64,000 nucleotides of DNA from an uncultured Muribaculaceae bacterium (GCA_910583525.1 CAJTXL010000015.1:11462-75461); one strand, 5' to 3'; counted from the first letter of the stretch, positions 41,255 through 50,941 are shown. Program-made: numbers and translations. Notes: generated by a model from the letters alone, not told the origin.

Positions 41255-44053
41255 CTAATCTTTGGGTGTGGTGCATTCGTCGACAAGATAGACGATTGAT
41301 TTGTAGGGTATGCCTCCGTTGGTCGTAAGCCCGATTTCGCAGGTGCGCGAGTTGGAGTAGCCGTATTTGACACCGGCGGCTTCGAGCTGAGGTTTGAGTT
41401 TGCGCAGTCCCCATTCGTTAAGTTCGGGACGGGTGAAACCCTTGTCGCCGGCAAAACCGCAGCATCCGACTTCTTCGGGTACAAGTACATTCGTCGAGCA
41501 CATACGGGCCAAGGCTGTTATCTTGTCGCCAAGCCCCATGTGACGGCTTGAACATGTAATGTGTACTGCTATAGGGGTATCGTGGCGGTGGAACGTAAGC
41601 CTTGGCGCGAGAAAATCGTGGATAAACTCTGCCGGTTCATACAGTCTGAGGCTTTTGATGTGTGTGCGCATTCGGTGCAGGCAGGGGCTTTGGTCACATA
41701 CTACGGGCCATTTGCCGCCGTCTGACGCCTGATAAAGCGCTGCCTCAAGTTCGTGCGTCTTTTCATCGGCGATGTCGGGCATGCCCTTGCTTTCCCATAT
41801 CATGCCACAGCATAGCCCTGCCATATTGTCGGGGAATATCACTTCATATCCGGCTTTCTTGCATAGCCTGACGAAGACCTCGGGCAGTGGGCTTACTTTG
41901 GTGTCGGCTTCTTCGCTCCGTCCCATTGTGCGGTTTATGCACGAAGGGAAGTATACGAGTTTATGTGGCTGTTGTTCCTGCGGTGTCGTCGTAAGTTTGG
42001 ACGGATTGAAGCCTACGGGCAGGCTCGGCGTCCAAAGAGGCATGCCGAGCTTATGCAAGCCCTTTCCAATGGTGCTTACGCCTTTATCTCCTATAACAGA
42101 GTGGACGCCGCCGGCCACATTCAAAGCCAGTCTGAGGCCGGAGGATATCCCGGCAAGGTGCGCTGCGGACCATCGGCCCAATTTTTTGCCCGATGGTGAG
42201 AGCGACTTTTCGCGTATGTTGTGAACCAGGTCGGCGGTGTTGATTTTCATCGGGCACGAAGTGCTGCACAGGCCGTCGCCGGCGCATGTCTCGTCGCCGT
42301 AGTATCTGAAGCCTTTTTCAAGGTTTTTAAGCCGCTCAGGGTCTTCGCCGCAGTCGCGTAGACGGGAAATCTCACGCTGGACCACAATGCGTTGCCGTGC
42401 CGACAGCGTAAGGCCGCAGCTCACGCAGTTCGGCTCGCAGAAACCGCATTCTATACATTTGTCTACGGTCGGGTCGGTCAGCGGCAGCGGCTTCATGCCG
42501 TGGATAAAACATTCGGGGTCGTCGTTGAAAATCACGCCCGGATTGAGTATGCCCTGAGGGTCGAAAGCTTTTTTGAGCCGTTTCATCAGCGACCATGCCT
42601 TTGTGCCCCATTCGGCCTCTACAAAAGGCGCCATGTTGCGCCCTGTGCCGTGTTCGGCTTTCAGAGAGCCGTCGTAGCGGTCTACGACAAGCTTTTTTAT
42701 TTCCGCCATCAGATGGCTGTATTTGTCGATTTCGGCTTGGGTGTCAAACGACTGGGCTATCACGAAATGATAGTTCCCCTCGAGTGCGTGCCCGTAGATG
42801 CAGGCATCGTCATAGCCGCAGTCTTCGAGAAGCTTGGCAAGCTCGACGGTAGCTTCGGGCAGATTGTCGATATGGAATGCAACGTCTTCAATCAGAGCAG
42901 TCGTTCCGGCTGGCCTTGTGCCGCCGACGGCAGGGAATACGCCCGAACGCATTTGCCACCACCCGGCTACTGTTTCCGGGTCTTGCGAGAATTTCGGAGG
43001 ACAGAACAGCCGGAAGCCTTTCAGTATTTCAAGGGTGGCGTCTATATGTTTTTGCAGTTTTTCTTGAGTCTCGGCCTCGGCCTGAAGAAGCAGGGCGGTC
43101 AAATTCTCGCCTGTGGTGTCTCCGACCGACGCAAGCGATTTGCGGTCGAGCAGTTCACAGGCGTCTACACATTTGCCTTTGCGAAGGGCCACTACGGCAC
43201 GGCAGGCCTCTGCCATATCGTCGAAGTACAGCATGGCCGATGCCGTGAACGGTTTTTCTTCGGCGGTAGTCATCGTCACCTCGCTCATGAAAGCCAAAGT
43301 GCCTTCGCTACCTACCATGCAGTGCGCTATTATGTCGAACGGGTCTTCGAATACGGTAAAGGGTAGCAGATTAAGGCCCGTTACATTCTTTATTGAATAC
43401 TTGTGGCGGATAAGGTCGTGCAATTCTTTGTCAGACCTGATGGCATCGCGTATCTGTTCGATTTCTGCGAGTAGAAAAGGATGCGTGCGGCTGAATGAAT
43501 CGCGCGAGGCGGCATCGGCGGTGTCGAGTATTGTGCCGTCGGCAAGTATTATGCGTATCGATTGCAGTACACGGTCGCTGTTGGCATGGGTGCCGCATTT
43601 CATGCCCGAGGCATTGTTGGCGACTATTCCCCCGACCATGGCTGCCTTTTTTGACGCCGGGTCGGGCGTGAACACGCGGTGGTACGGTTTTAGTATCTCG
43701 CTCACCCGTGCCCCTAAAATGCCGGGTTGCAGAGCTATTGCATGGGCTTTTTCGTCGACAATGCGGTATTTTTCCCAGTATTTGCCTGCAACGACGAGTA
43801 TGGAGTCGGAAATGGCCTGCCCCGACAGGCTTGTGCCTGCGGCGCGGAATGTCAGCGGAAGTCCGAGCGATGATGCCGCTTTGAGCACTGCAACCATCTC
43901 GTTTTCGTCGGCAGTGCGCACGACGACCTTTGGCAGCATACGGTAGAAACCGGCATCGGTGCCCCATGCGAGCCTGCGCAAGTCATCGGTGTAGATGCGT
44001 TTCGGTGCTACGGTGCGGCTTATTTCCTTTATGAATTTATTATACTTTTCCAT
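41255..44053 (-). CDS. FAD- and Fe-S-binding D-lactate/glycolate-type dehydrogenase
   Basis: A 932-aa GlcD-GlcF-type fusion (YdiJ class). N-terminal PCMH FAD domain: LTFRAAGTSLSGQAISDSIL and GGIVANNASGMKCGTHANSD. C-terminal FAD-oxidase domain up to about 510, with KAEHGTGRNMAPFVEAEWG. Two 4Fe-4S motifs, CIECGFCEPNCVSCG (about 530) and CAGDGLCSTSCPM (about 590). CCG-type motifs near 746 (CCGMIWESKG) and 863 (CCGFAGDKGF). Related enzymes oxidise D-lactate or D-2-hydroxyglutarate. MurQ releases D-lactate two genes downstream, which makes D-lactate to pyruvate the best guess for the reaction. Confidence 0.88.
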   Translation of the reverse strand: MEKYNKFIKEISRTVAPKRIYTDDLRRLAWGTDAGFYRMLPKVVVRTADENEMVAVLKAASSLGLPLTFRAAGTSLSGQAISDSILVVAGKYWEKYRIVDEKAHAIALQPGILGARVSEILKPYHRVFTPDPASKKAAMVGGIVANNASGMKCGTHANSDRVLQSIRIILADGTILDTADAASRDSFSRTHPFLLAEIEQIRDAIRSDKELHDLIRHKYSIKNVTGLNLLPFTVFEDPFDIIAHCMVGSEGTLAFMSEVTMTTAEEKPFTASAMLYFDDMAEACRAVVALRKGKCVDACELLDRKSLASVGDTTGENLTALLLQAEAETQEKLQKHIDATLEILKGFRLFCPPKFSQDPETVAGWWQMRSGVFPAVGGTRPAGTTALIEDVAFHIDNLPEATVELAKLLEDCGYDDACIYGHALEGNYHFVIAQSFDTQAEIDKYSHLMAEIKKLVVDRYDGSLKAEHGTGRNMAPFVEAEWGTKAWSLMKRLKKAFDPQGILNPGVIFNDDPECFIHGMKPLPLTDPTVDKCIECGFCEPNCVSCGLTLSARQRIVVQREISRLRDCGEDPERLKNLEKGFRYYGDETCAGDGLCSTSCPMKINTADLVHNIREKSLSPSGKKLGRWSAAHLAGISSGLRLALNVAGGVHSVIGDKGVSTIGKGLHKLGMPLWTPSLPVGFNPSKLTTTPQEQQPHKLVYFPSCINRTMGRSEEADTKVSPLPEVFVRLCKKAGYEVIFPDNMAGLCCGMIWESKGMPDIADEKTHELEAALYQASDGGKWPVVCDQSPCLHRMRTHIKSLRLYEPAEFIHDFLAPRLTFHRHDTPIAVHITCSSRHMGLGDKITALARMCSTNVLVPEEVGCCGFAGDKGFTRPELNEWGLRKLKPQLEAAGVKYGYSNSRTCEIGLTTNGGIPYKSIVYLVDECTTPKD

Positions 44054-44059
44054 AGGATG

Positions 44060-45286
44060 TTATTTATAGAGATGGTATTTGGACGATGCTTTTTTGAACG
44101 TGTCTACATCTTTGTTCCAATAATCTTCGATATCGGTGACCTTGTAATTCTCTGAAAAACGTCGACGTATTTCCTTGCTGCCGCATACTTTGTCGAACAT
44201 CGAAAATCTCGAAGCGTCGGCAAGGTCGAAAATCTTCTTTTCAGGATACATTTGCGCCAACTCTTCCATTACATAAAATTGTGTGAGCGAAAGGGGCGCT
44301 TTGGTCTTGTCGGTGACATAAATTTCTACGCCGGCAAGGTTTTCGCCTTTACTGGTGCTGTAGAACGGTTTTATATGTATCGGACGGAACACGACGCCGG
44401 GGATATTGCGTCGGTTTAACCTTTGGGCAAGTTTGTCGGCATCTATCCACTCGGCGCAGAATAGCTTGAACGGCAGGGTGTAGCCTACGCCTATCGATAC
44501 GCAGTACAGCTCGCCGAGGATGCCCGACATCGGGTAGTATACCGCTGTTTCGGGTGTAGGGATATGTGGCGACGGCAGCACCCAGGGCATGCCGGTATCA
44601 TTGAAATCCATGTCGCGGCTGTAGCCTTCCATAGGCACGACCGTAAGCTTTACTTTTTTGCCGCCCGGAATGAGTCCTTCTTCATTGAGGTAGCTTGCAA
44701 GTTCGCCTACCGTTAGACCGTATAGGTAGGGTATGGCAAAACGGCTTACGAAAGATATGCAGTCGCCTTCGGTGAGGCAGCCTTCGATTTTATCGCAACC
44801 CACGGGGTTCGGTCTGTCGAGGACCACAAACTCTTTTCCGAGTTCGGCGCATGCCTGCATGGCATTCCCCATGGTAGAAATGAATGTGAACGACCGGCAT
44901 CCGTTATCCTGTATGTCGTAGACGAGCGCATCGACGTCTTTGAGCATCTCAGGGGTTGGCTTCTGCGCTTTGCCGTATATCGAGTGTACGGGCACGCCTG
45001 TCGTTTTGTCTGTCATATTCGCCACTTTGTCGCCGGCGTGTACGTCGCCGCGTACGCCGTGCTCCGGTGCGAAAAGCCCGACAAGCTCGACACCTTCGGC
45101 ATTGGCGAGAATATCGATGGTCGGTGTCAGATTGTTGTCGACGCCGGTAGGGTTTGTGATAAGCCCCACGCGCTTGCCCTGCAATATGTCGAAGCCGTTG
45201 TCGCGAAGCACTTCTATGCCGGGCTTTACCTGAGCTGTCATACAGCTCGAAAGCAACAGAGCCGCTATTGTGATGCTTGTTTTCAT
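44060..45286 (-). CDS. namZ: Exo-beta-N-acetylmuramidase NamZ-like (DUF1343)
   Basis: A 408-aa protein with a lipoprotein-like signal (AALLLSSC, Cys15), so it is probably anchored on the periplasmic side. DUF1343/YbbC hallmarks: GKRVGLITNPTGVDNNLTPT, LFAPEHGVRGDVHAG, VYDIQDNGCRSFTFISTM, VVLDRPNPVG and SYYP-like VYYPMSG. Members in Tannerella and Bacillus cleave terminal MurNAc from wall fragments. Here it would yield free MurNAc for the kinase-MurQ path. It overlaps the permease gene by 4 bp and precedes the dehydrogenase gene by 6 bp. Confidence 0.88.
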   Translation of the reverse strand: MKTSITIAALLLSSCMTAQVKPGIEVLRDNGFDILQGKRVGLITNPTGVDNNLTPTIDILANAEGVELVGLFAPEHGVRGDVHAGDKVANMTDKTTGVPVHSIYGKAQKPTPEMLKDVDALVYDIQDNGCRSFTFISTMGNAMQACAELGKEFVVLDRPNPVGCDKIEGCLTEGDCISFVSRFAIPYLYGLTVGELASYLNEEGLIPGGKKVKLTVVPMEGYSRDMDFNDTGMPWVLPSPHIPTPETAVYYPMSGILGELYCVSIGVGYTLPFKLFCAEWIDADKLAQRLNRRNIPGVVFRPIHIKPFYSTSKGENLAGVEIYVTDKTKAPLSLTQFYVMEELAQMYPEKKIFDLADASRFSMFDKVCGSKEIRRRFSENYKVTDIEDYWNKDVDTFKKASSKYHLYK

Positions 45287-47187
45287 GCCTTCTGTTCTTT
45301 ACGACCGAACGACGGGTCAATTTTTAGGAATGCGCATACACCGATTGTGGCTGCGCAGCATATCATTGTCCAGATAAAGAAGTGACGGTAGCCTATAGTC
45401 TCTTGGAGCCATCCGGCAGCCATGCCCGGCAGCATCATGCCGAGAGCCATAAATCCCGTGCAGATGGCGTAGTGGGCTGTCTTGTGGCGGCCTTCGGAGA
45501 AATATATCAGATAAAGCATATATGCCGTGAACCCGAAGCCATAGCCGAATTGCTCTATGAACACACAGACGTTGACCGTCAGCAGCGAAGGTGCCTGCGC
45601 ATAACTTAGGTAGACGAACGTAAGGCATGTCAGCGACATCGACCAGGCCATGGGCCAAAGCCAACGTTTCAGGCCTCCTTTGGCAGCGACTATGCCACCG
45701 ATAATACCGCCTATGGTGAGGCCTATAATGCCTACGGTGCCGTAGACCACGCCTACTTGTCCTGTCGTAAGTCCGAGTCCGCCTTTATCGATGGGGTCGA
45801 GAAGGAACGGGTTTATCAGTTTCACGAGCTGTGCTTCGGGCAGGCGGTAGAGCAGCATGAAAGCGATTGCAATCCACACTTGTTTCTTCTTGAAAAACGA
45901 CTTAAATGTCGCAAAGAACTCGTGCATGATTTCCGATGCCGAGGTCGCAGAAGCTCCGTTGCTGTCGCTCGACGGTTTCGGAAGCGCCCGGCTGTGATAT
46001 GCCGCAACTATGAAGAAAAATACCGACAAAACGGCGAATACTACCATCCAGGCCATAGGGATATTTCCCGAAGCGCCGTTGAAGTTGGCCTGGGCCTGTG
46101 TCTGTAGTTTGTGGTCTATTTCGTAGAACAGCCACGCTGTCTTGTCCCAATTGTTTTCGTTGAACACAAAACGTGTCGACAGTGCCGCCTGTTCAAGCTT
46201 TATGCTTTGGTCACCTGAACGGTGGGTGACGTTGAGCACTATTTTCTCACCGGCAGCCGGTTTGCGGTTAAGGCGTATGCCGACGGTCGCAATGTTGTTG
46301 CTCCGTTCGGTGTATGCCTGCCGGTCTTCGCCGAAAGTCGATGCCACCCATTCGGTGAATGCCGAGCGGCCGTTGGCAGAAGAGGTCGCGCTGGACGTTG
46401 TCGCAGGCGTTTCTGCCGTCACGAAGCCGTTGCGTTCGTTGGAGTGCTTTACCGAATCGCGCATTATGGCCACATATTCTTTAAACGGCAATTTCTTTAT
46501 TGCTTCGCCGATGTTGACGGCAACTTCATCGGGCGTTTGCGTAGATGCTGTAAGTCTGTCGGTCGTGGTGATGAATTGGAGTTCGCCTTGCAGGTCGGCT
46601 TCTGCCGAATATATGGCGTCCATCTTCGCCGCCGACCATTCGGCGGTAGGGTCGGCGTTCACGCTGAGCTGTAATGGCTCAAGCCCCGTGTTTGTCTCGA
46701 TAAGACCGGCTACAATCACAAGCAGGCCTTGCCCGGCAACGGTTGCTATGCGGTAGAATGTCGAGCGGATGCCTACATATAGCGACTGCTCGTGCTCGGT
46801 GAGGGCAAGCATGTAAAAACCGTCGGCAGCTATGTCGTGGGTCGCAGAGGTGAAGCCCACAAGCCAGAAAATCGCCAATGTCAGCTGGAAGAAGAACGGA
46901 GCCGGTATGGCGAAGGCTATGCCGGCGAGCGCGAAGGCTATAAGCCACTGCATCGAAAGCGTCCACCAGCGTTTGGTCTTTATTATGTCGACGAACGGGC
47001 TCCAGAACGGTTTTATGACCCAAGGAAGGTACAGCCAGCCTGTATATAGGGCTATGTCGGTGTTTGATATGCCGAGGCGTTTGTACATAATGACAGATAT
47101 TGTCATTACGGCCACATAAGGCAGTCCCTGCGCGAAATAAAGCGTCGGTATCCAGGCCCAAGGGCTTCGTTTTGTGGTTTTGCTCAT
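45283..47187 (-). CDS. ampG: AmpG-like muropeptide permease with a periplasmic insert
   Basis: A 634-aa MFS protein. N-terminal spans are about 12-34, 44-64, 76-94, 96-114 and 145-163; the AmpG-style WIPTLYFAQGLPYVAVMTIS and WVIKPFWSPFVDIIKTKRWW phrases are present. Residues about 165-365 are soluble (containing GYERNGFVT-like NERNGFVTAETPATTSSATS and RLNRKPAAGEKIVLNVTHRS); by topology the loop sits between TM5 and TM6 and faces the periplasm. A basic cytoplasmic loop follows TM6 (SFFKKKQV), then the C-terminal half with six or more spans. E. coli AmpG is 491 aa without such an insert. It imports anhydro-muropeptides or disaccharides. Overlap 4 bp with namZ. Confidence 0.87.
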   Translation of the reverse strand: MSKTTKRSPWAWIPTLYFAQGLPYVAVMTISVIMYKRLGISNTDIALYTGWLYLPWVIKPFWSPFVDIIKTKRWWTLSMQWLIAFALAGIAFAIPAPFFFQLTLAIFWLVGFTSATHDIAADGFYMLALTEHEQSLYVGIRSTFYRIATVAGQGLLVIVAGLIETNTGLEPLQLSVNADPTAEWSAAKMDAIYSAEADLQGELQFITTTDRLTASTQTPDEVAVNIGEAIKKLPFKEYVAIMRDSVKHSNERNGFVTAETPATTSSATSSANGRSAFTEWVASTFGEDRQAYTERSNNIATVGIRLNRKPAAGEKIVLNVTHRSGDQSIKLEQAALSTRFVFNENNWDKTAWLFYEIDHKLQTQAQANFNGASGNIPMAWMVVFAVLSVFFFIVAAYHSRALPKPSSDSNGASATSASEIMHEFFATFKSFFKKKQVWIAIAFMLLYRLPEAQLVKLINPFLLDPIDKGGLGLTTGQVGVVYGTVGIIGLTIGGIIGGIVAAKGGLKRWLWPMAWSMSLTCLTFVYLSYAQAPSLLTVNVCVFIEQFGYGFGFTAYMLYLIYFSEGRHKTAHYAICTGFMALGMMLPGMAAGWLQETIGYRHFFIWTMICCAATIGVCAFLKIDPSFGRKEQKA

Positions 47188-47193
47188 GATACT

Positions 47194-48522
47194 CTAATAG
47201 GCCTCTGAAAGCGAAGCTCCTATAAAATAGTGGAACAATATTTCGCGGAAATCGCATCCGTGTGCGCCCATCACGGCGGCGCCTATCTGACATAAGCCTA
47301 CGCCGTGGCCCCAACCGGCGCCGATAAGCTTGAACGAAGAGGGAACGCCGTTGCTGTCTGCCTTGCCGGTTTCTACCACGAATGCCGATGAATAAAGATG
47401 TGAGTTTGAGAGGGTGCGCCGTATCTCAAGCTCTTTGCCTATTGTCATGGTGCGCAGTGTGCCCGCAATCCGCAGGCGTATCAGGCGCCCCGATGTACCG
47501 CGCTCTACCGGTTCGAGAGCTTTTATAAGGCCGAAGTCTATGCCCGAGCGCTTTTTGATGAGTTGCGACAGTTCTTCCTGAGTGTACTCCACGCTCCAAC
47601 GGTAGAAGTCGGCAGTCTCCTGGTCGTAGTTGTTGAGCACTTGGCTGAGGATGGCCTTGTCGTCGGTGTTGCAGTAGGCGTCGGGCGACGACAAAATCCA
47701 TTTACGGGCATTGTCTTCAACGGTGAGGTCGGGATAGTCGTTTTCGTCGGCGCTGTCGCGTCGGGCTTCGAGATAGTGGTAATGTTTCGGTTCCCAGCAT
47801 GTCTCGAATTGCTCGAATACGCCTCCGCAGCATTTTGAGAAACGGGCGTCGCAGAGTTCGCCGTCTTTATCGGTCAGTACAAGGCCTCGTGTGGCATCGA
47901 CGGCCTCACGGACGGCTTTTGTCGTCTGGCGCGTTATACCCTGGTAGCGCTGGCAGTGGTCGTCGGCGCAGACGTCGAAATTGACATGGTCTTCGCGGTC
48001 ATACCAACGTATGACTTCATCGTCTGTCACGGTCATGGCCGAATAGTCTTCTTTGTTGTCGGCAATGCGCTTGTTTTTGGCAAGCTGTGCTAGCAGCCAG
48101 CTGCGCGAAATCACGGCATGGGCTTTCAGGAACTCCGGCGATGCGGTGGCGCTCATTTCAGAGGAAATCACGCTTTTCAGATATTCTTCTGCCGGAAGTA
48201 TGTTTATCAGCGTGAGCAGTCCGTTTTCGACTATGATTTTCAGTGCGCCACGGAAGCGTTGTGTTTCGCGGCGTTCCCAATGGAAATTAACCCCTATGGT
48301 CACGTCGTATACTTCGAACGACGCCTCGGCTTCTGCCGGTGTCAGCAGCACACTTTCATGGCATACGCCTTGCCATGCCACCATTCCGTCGGGTGTGACG
48401 GAAAACGTCTGAGGGCCGCGTGATGCCGTGGCCGTGGCGGCGTGGTCGTATTCTTTAAGGAGATTTACCTGTATCTCCGAGGCACTGAGTATGCCTACTT
48501 TTATGTCGGGTTCTTGTTTCAT
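47194..48522 (-). CDS. SpoIID/LytB-domain protein (amidase enhancer-like)
   Basis: A 442-aa protein of the SpoIID/LytB family: RFRGALKIIVENGLLTLINI, LPAEEYLKSVISSEMSATAS with the Glu important in SpoIID, AHAVISRSWLLAQLAKNK, and a C-terminal GWGHGVGLCQIGAAVMGAHG. SpoIID enzymes are lytic transglycosylases acting on peptide-free glycan; LytB homologs stimulate amidases. Unusually there is no signal peptide: the protein starts MKQEPDIKVGILSASEIQVN, so it may act in the cytoplasm on imported fragments. A Cys-containing insert (CADDHCQRYQG and FSKCCGGVFEQFETCWEPKH) is present. It overlaps the DUF4922 gene by 4 bp. Confidence 0.88.
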   Translation of the reverse strand: MKQEPDIKVGILSASEIQVNLLKEYDHAATATASRGPQTFSVTPDGMVAWQGVCHESVLLTPAEAEASFEVYDVTIGVNFHWERRETQRFRGALKIIVENGLLTLINILPAEEYLKSVISSEMSATASPEFLKAHAVISRSWLLAQLAKNKRIADNKEDYSAMTVTDDEVIRWYDREDHVNFDVCADDHCQRYQGITRQTTKAVREAVDATRGLVLTDKDGELCDARFSKCCGGVFEQFETCWEPKHYHYLEARRDSADENDYPDLTVEDNARKWILSSPDAYCNTDDKAILSQVLNNYDQETADFYRWSVEYTQEELSQLIKKRSGIDFGLIKALEPVERGTSGRLIRLRIAGTLRTMTIGKELEIRRTLSNSHLYSSAFVVETGKADSNGVPSSFKLIGAGWGHGVGLCQIGAAVMGAHGCDFREILFHYFIGASLSEAY

Positions 48523-49463
48523 GGTTTCGTAGATTTGATTTTATTGACAATGTCTTTGATGTCGTTTTTATCCATGCACACTTCGTCGAACATCCGTTTG
48601 ACGGTCTCTGCATCGATTTTTTCAAAATCCTGTGCACGGGGGGTGATTATTACACCTCCGACATCTACCGAGGCCGGCGAAATCATCATGCACCCGTCGC
48701 CTTCGGTGCCGTAGAATGACGGGCGGTGACGCTTGCGTGGCACTACAATGGTGCGTACGCCGCCTACCGTGCGATAACAGAGTATGTTCATCATCGGTTC
48801 TCCACCATCTTCAGGCAGTGAGCGGTAAAGACGCCCGAACATTTCTGCTCCGTCTTCGGGTGTCGCGTCAATGACAAAGAACGGAAATGGAAGCCGCTCC
48901 GACAGCGACAATCTCACCGCCCCCGATTTTTCTTCGGCCACAATGCTGTGCAACGTTCTCATAGTGGCGTCTTTTATCGTCATCAGCCCGTTGATGCCGG
49001 CTTGGAAGTGCATGTGGTCGGGAGCCGAGGCGCCGCAACGCGGTCCGTTGTAGAACACCGTATATCCTTCAAGCTCATAGGCAAGCCGCATCATGTCGGC
49101 TATGCGACCGTCAATCCTTTGGTCGGTGTGCGTCAGGTCGGGTATCGTGAGATGTCGCCGGAATATGGGGTACGGATTGACAAGTATTACATATTTGTCC
49201 TGCCATATTATGCCTCGTTGCTTGGCCGGCCTGTTTTCTTCGCACAGGAAACATTTGCGTGCCTTGACAGATGCCGCATCTACTTTTGCCGACGAAGAGA
49301 CCGCGCGTGCCGGGTTGAACTGAGCCTTTATGGGCATGCCCGACAGCTCGAACTCTTTCAGCTCGACATTGTCCAATGCCTTGTAGTTGGCTGCGGCAAG
49401 AGGCCATTCGGCGAGCTGCTCTTCAAAAAGCCTGTCAACCTTATCTGACAAAGACGTACTCAT
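48519..49463 (-). CDS. DUF4922 protein (HIT/GalT-like fold)
   Basis: The start at 49463 (MSTSLSDKVDRLFEEQLAEW) overlaps the glycosyltransferase stop by 4 bp (ATGA); the longer frame to 49589 is a shadow. The 314-aa protein has a Cys pair (CFLCEENRP) and a HIT-like motif PRCGASAPDHMHFQAG, which recalls galactose-1-phosphate uridylyltransferases and ATP adenylyltransferases. Nucleotidyl transfer to sugar phosphates is a hypothesis drawn from this motif and from its place in a wall-sugar operon. It precedes the SpoIID gene by overlap. Confidence 0.8.
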   Translation of the reverse strand: MSTSLSDKVDRLFEEQLAEWPLAAANYKALDNVELKEFELSGMPIKAQFNPARAVSSSAKVDAASVKARKCFLCEENRPAKQRGIIWQDKYVILVNPYPIFRRHLTIPDLTHTDQRIDGRIADMMRLAYELEGYTVFYNGPRCGASAPDHMHFQAGINGLMTIKDATMRTLHSIVAEEKSGAVRLSLSERLPFPFFVIDATPEDGAEMFGRLYRSLPEDGGEPMMNILCYRTVGGVRTIVVPRKRHRPSFYGTEGDGCMMISPASVDVGGVIITPRAQDFEKIDAETVKRMFDEVCMDKNDIKDIVNKIKSTKP

Positions 49464-50932
49464 CGGTCTGCCTTGGCTTTGTTCAGTGCTATGCGTGCTT
49501 TCAGCTCCCATGTGCGGATGCGGTCTTTGTATAGGTTGTTCGCGTTCATCTTGTTGACGTCGAGAGCCGCGTCGGAGTTGTCTTCCCATCGGCGGCAGAA
49601 ATATACGACATCGTACACACGCCCTATCTGATGCTCGCGCGAAAATACCAGTCCGAGGGCATAATCTTCACCGTACGAGGTGTTGGGCACATGTATTTTT
49701 CGCAGCAGAGGAGTGTAGAAAGCTCTCGGTGCGCCAAGCCCGTTGATGCGCAAGGCATTGTTGCGGCCGTTGTCGGGAGTCCACTCTTTGTGGTCTATTA
49801 CGCCCGGCGGCAGCATTTCGAGGTTTATGTCTGTGAGCATGTAAGAACCCACGACCATTGCGGCATTGTTGTCGTAGAACGCCTTAACCATCTTTGCAAG
49901 CGTATGTTCGTCGGAATATACATCATCAGAGTCGAGCTGTACGCAGAATTTACCGGCTTCGGGATGGTTGGCGCCTACATTCCAGCATCCCCCTATTCCG
50001 AGGTCCTTACGTTCGGGTACTATATGTATAAGGCGTGGGTCGTCGGCGAATTCTTCGATGGCTTCTGTCGTTCCGTCAGTAGAATGGTTGTCGATTATTA
50101 TCAGATTGAACGCGAAGTCGGTCTTTTGCGCCAGCACGCTGCGTATGGCATCGCGTATGGTGCGCACACGGTTTCTTACGGGAATAATAACCGAAGCCTC
50201 GTGCTTGAACTCTCCTTCGTCGAACGACACGGGGGCGAATTTTGGTTCGAGATAGCCGCCGACAGCTTTCAGATGCTCCGTGCAGGCTTTCTCCATTTCA
50301 AGCTGTACGCTTCTGTTTTTAGGGTCTACGTAGTCGAAGATTTTCTCGCCCGAAGCTCTGTTGTCTTCGGTAACGTCAGTGTATAGGTATTCGTTTATGT
50401 GCGTCAGCGGTGCTATACGGCTAAGTCGGAGTCTCAGGTCGTATAGGCCGGCGCTGTGGTATGCCGTGTCGATGCCGTCGGCCGCCGCTTTGAGTTTGGC
50501 GCTGTCAAAGAAGAGAACAGAGCCGAAATTGAAATCGTCGCGCAAAGAACCCTCCTGATAGTCGATGACAGGCGCCTGCGAGCGCACGCCATCGATAAGG
50601 GTGTAGTAGTCGGAGTATGCCATTCCCGAATTTGTCATGCCCATTATCTGGACAAAACGGTCGAGTGCATATTCTCCCGGACATAGGGTGTGATATTTGG
50701 TATAGAGCAGGGTATACTCACCTGTCGTATGGTTCGCTATCGCACGCACGGTGTCGGAAGAATTGAGACTATCCACATACAGAATGTCGCATCCGGGGCA
50801 CGGGGCGGCATTTTTGTCGGTCGACAGCAATGTGATGCCGCTAACAAGACGGCTTTCGCGCAGGGCTTCTATGCTTGCCTTGACTTGGTTATCGTCGGCA
50901 TACGGCAGAAAACAATGTATGGTATTACTCAT
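49460..50932 (-). CDS. Family 2 glycosyltransferase with an N-terminal extension
   Basis: A 490-aa protein. Residues 1-240 are a domain I do not recognise, with short acidic and aromatic phrases and no export signal (MSNTIHCFLPYADDNQVKAS). The second half is a GT2 fold: ASVIIPVRNRVRTIRDAIRS, IIDNHSTDGTTEAIEEFADD and the DXD motif LDSDDVYSDEHTLAKM. GEDYALGLVF provides the catalytic-base-like ED. It likely transfers a sugar in the envelope or acts on wall precursors; the substrate is unknown. It lies 9 bp after the amidase gene and overlaps DUF4922 by 4 bp. Confidence 0.85.
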   Translation of the reverse strand: MSNTIHCFLPYADDNQVKASIEALRESRLVSGITLLSTDKNAAPCPGCDILYVDSLNSSDTVRAIANHTTGEYTLLYTKYHTLCPGEYALDRFVQIMGMTNSGMAYSDYYTLIDGVRSQAPVIDYQEGSLRDDFNFGSVLFFDSAKLKAAADGIDTAYHSAGLYDLRLRLSRIAPLTHINEYLYTDVTEDNRASGEKIFDYVDPKNRSVQLEMEKACTEHLKAVGGYLEPKFAPVSFDEGEFKHEASVIIPVRNRVRTIRDAIRSVLAQKTDFAFNLIIIDNHSTDGTTEAIEEFADDPRLIHIVPERKDLGIGGCWNVGANHPEAGKFCVQLDSDDVYSDEHTLAKMVKAFYDNNAAMVVGSYMLTDINLEMLPPGVIDHKEWTPDNGRNNALRINGLGAPRAFYTPLLRKIHVPNTSYGEDYALGLVFSREHQIGRVYDVVYFCRRWEDNSDAALDVNKMNANNLYKDRIRTWELKARIALNKAKADR

Positions 50933-50941
50933 GTCGGTGGT

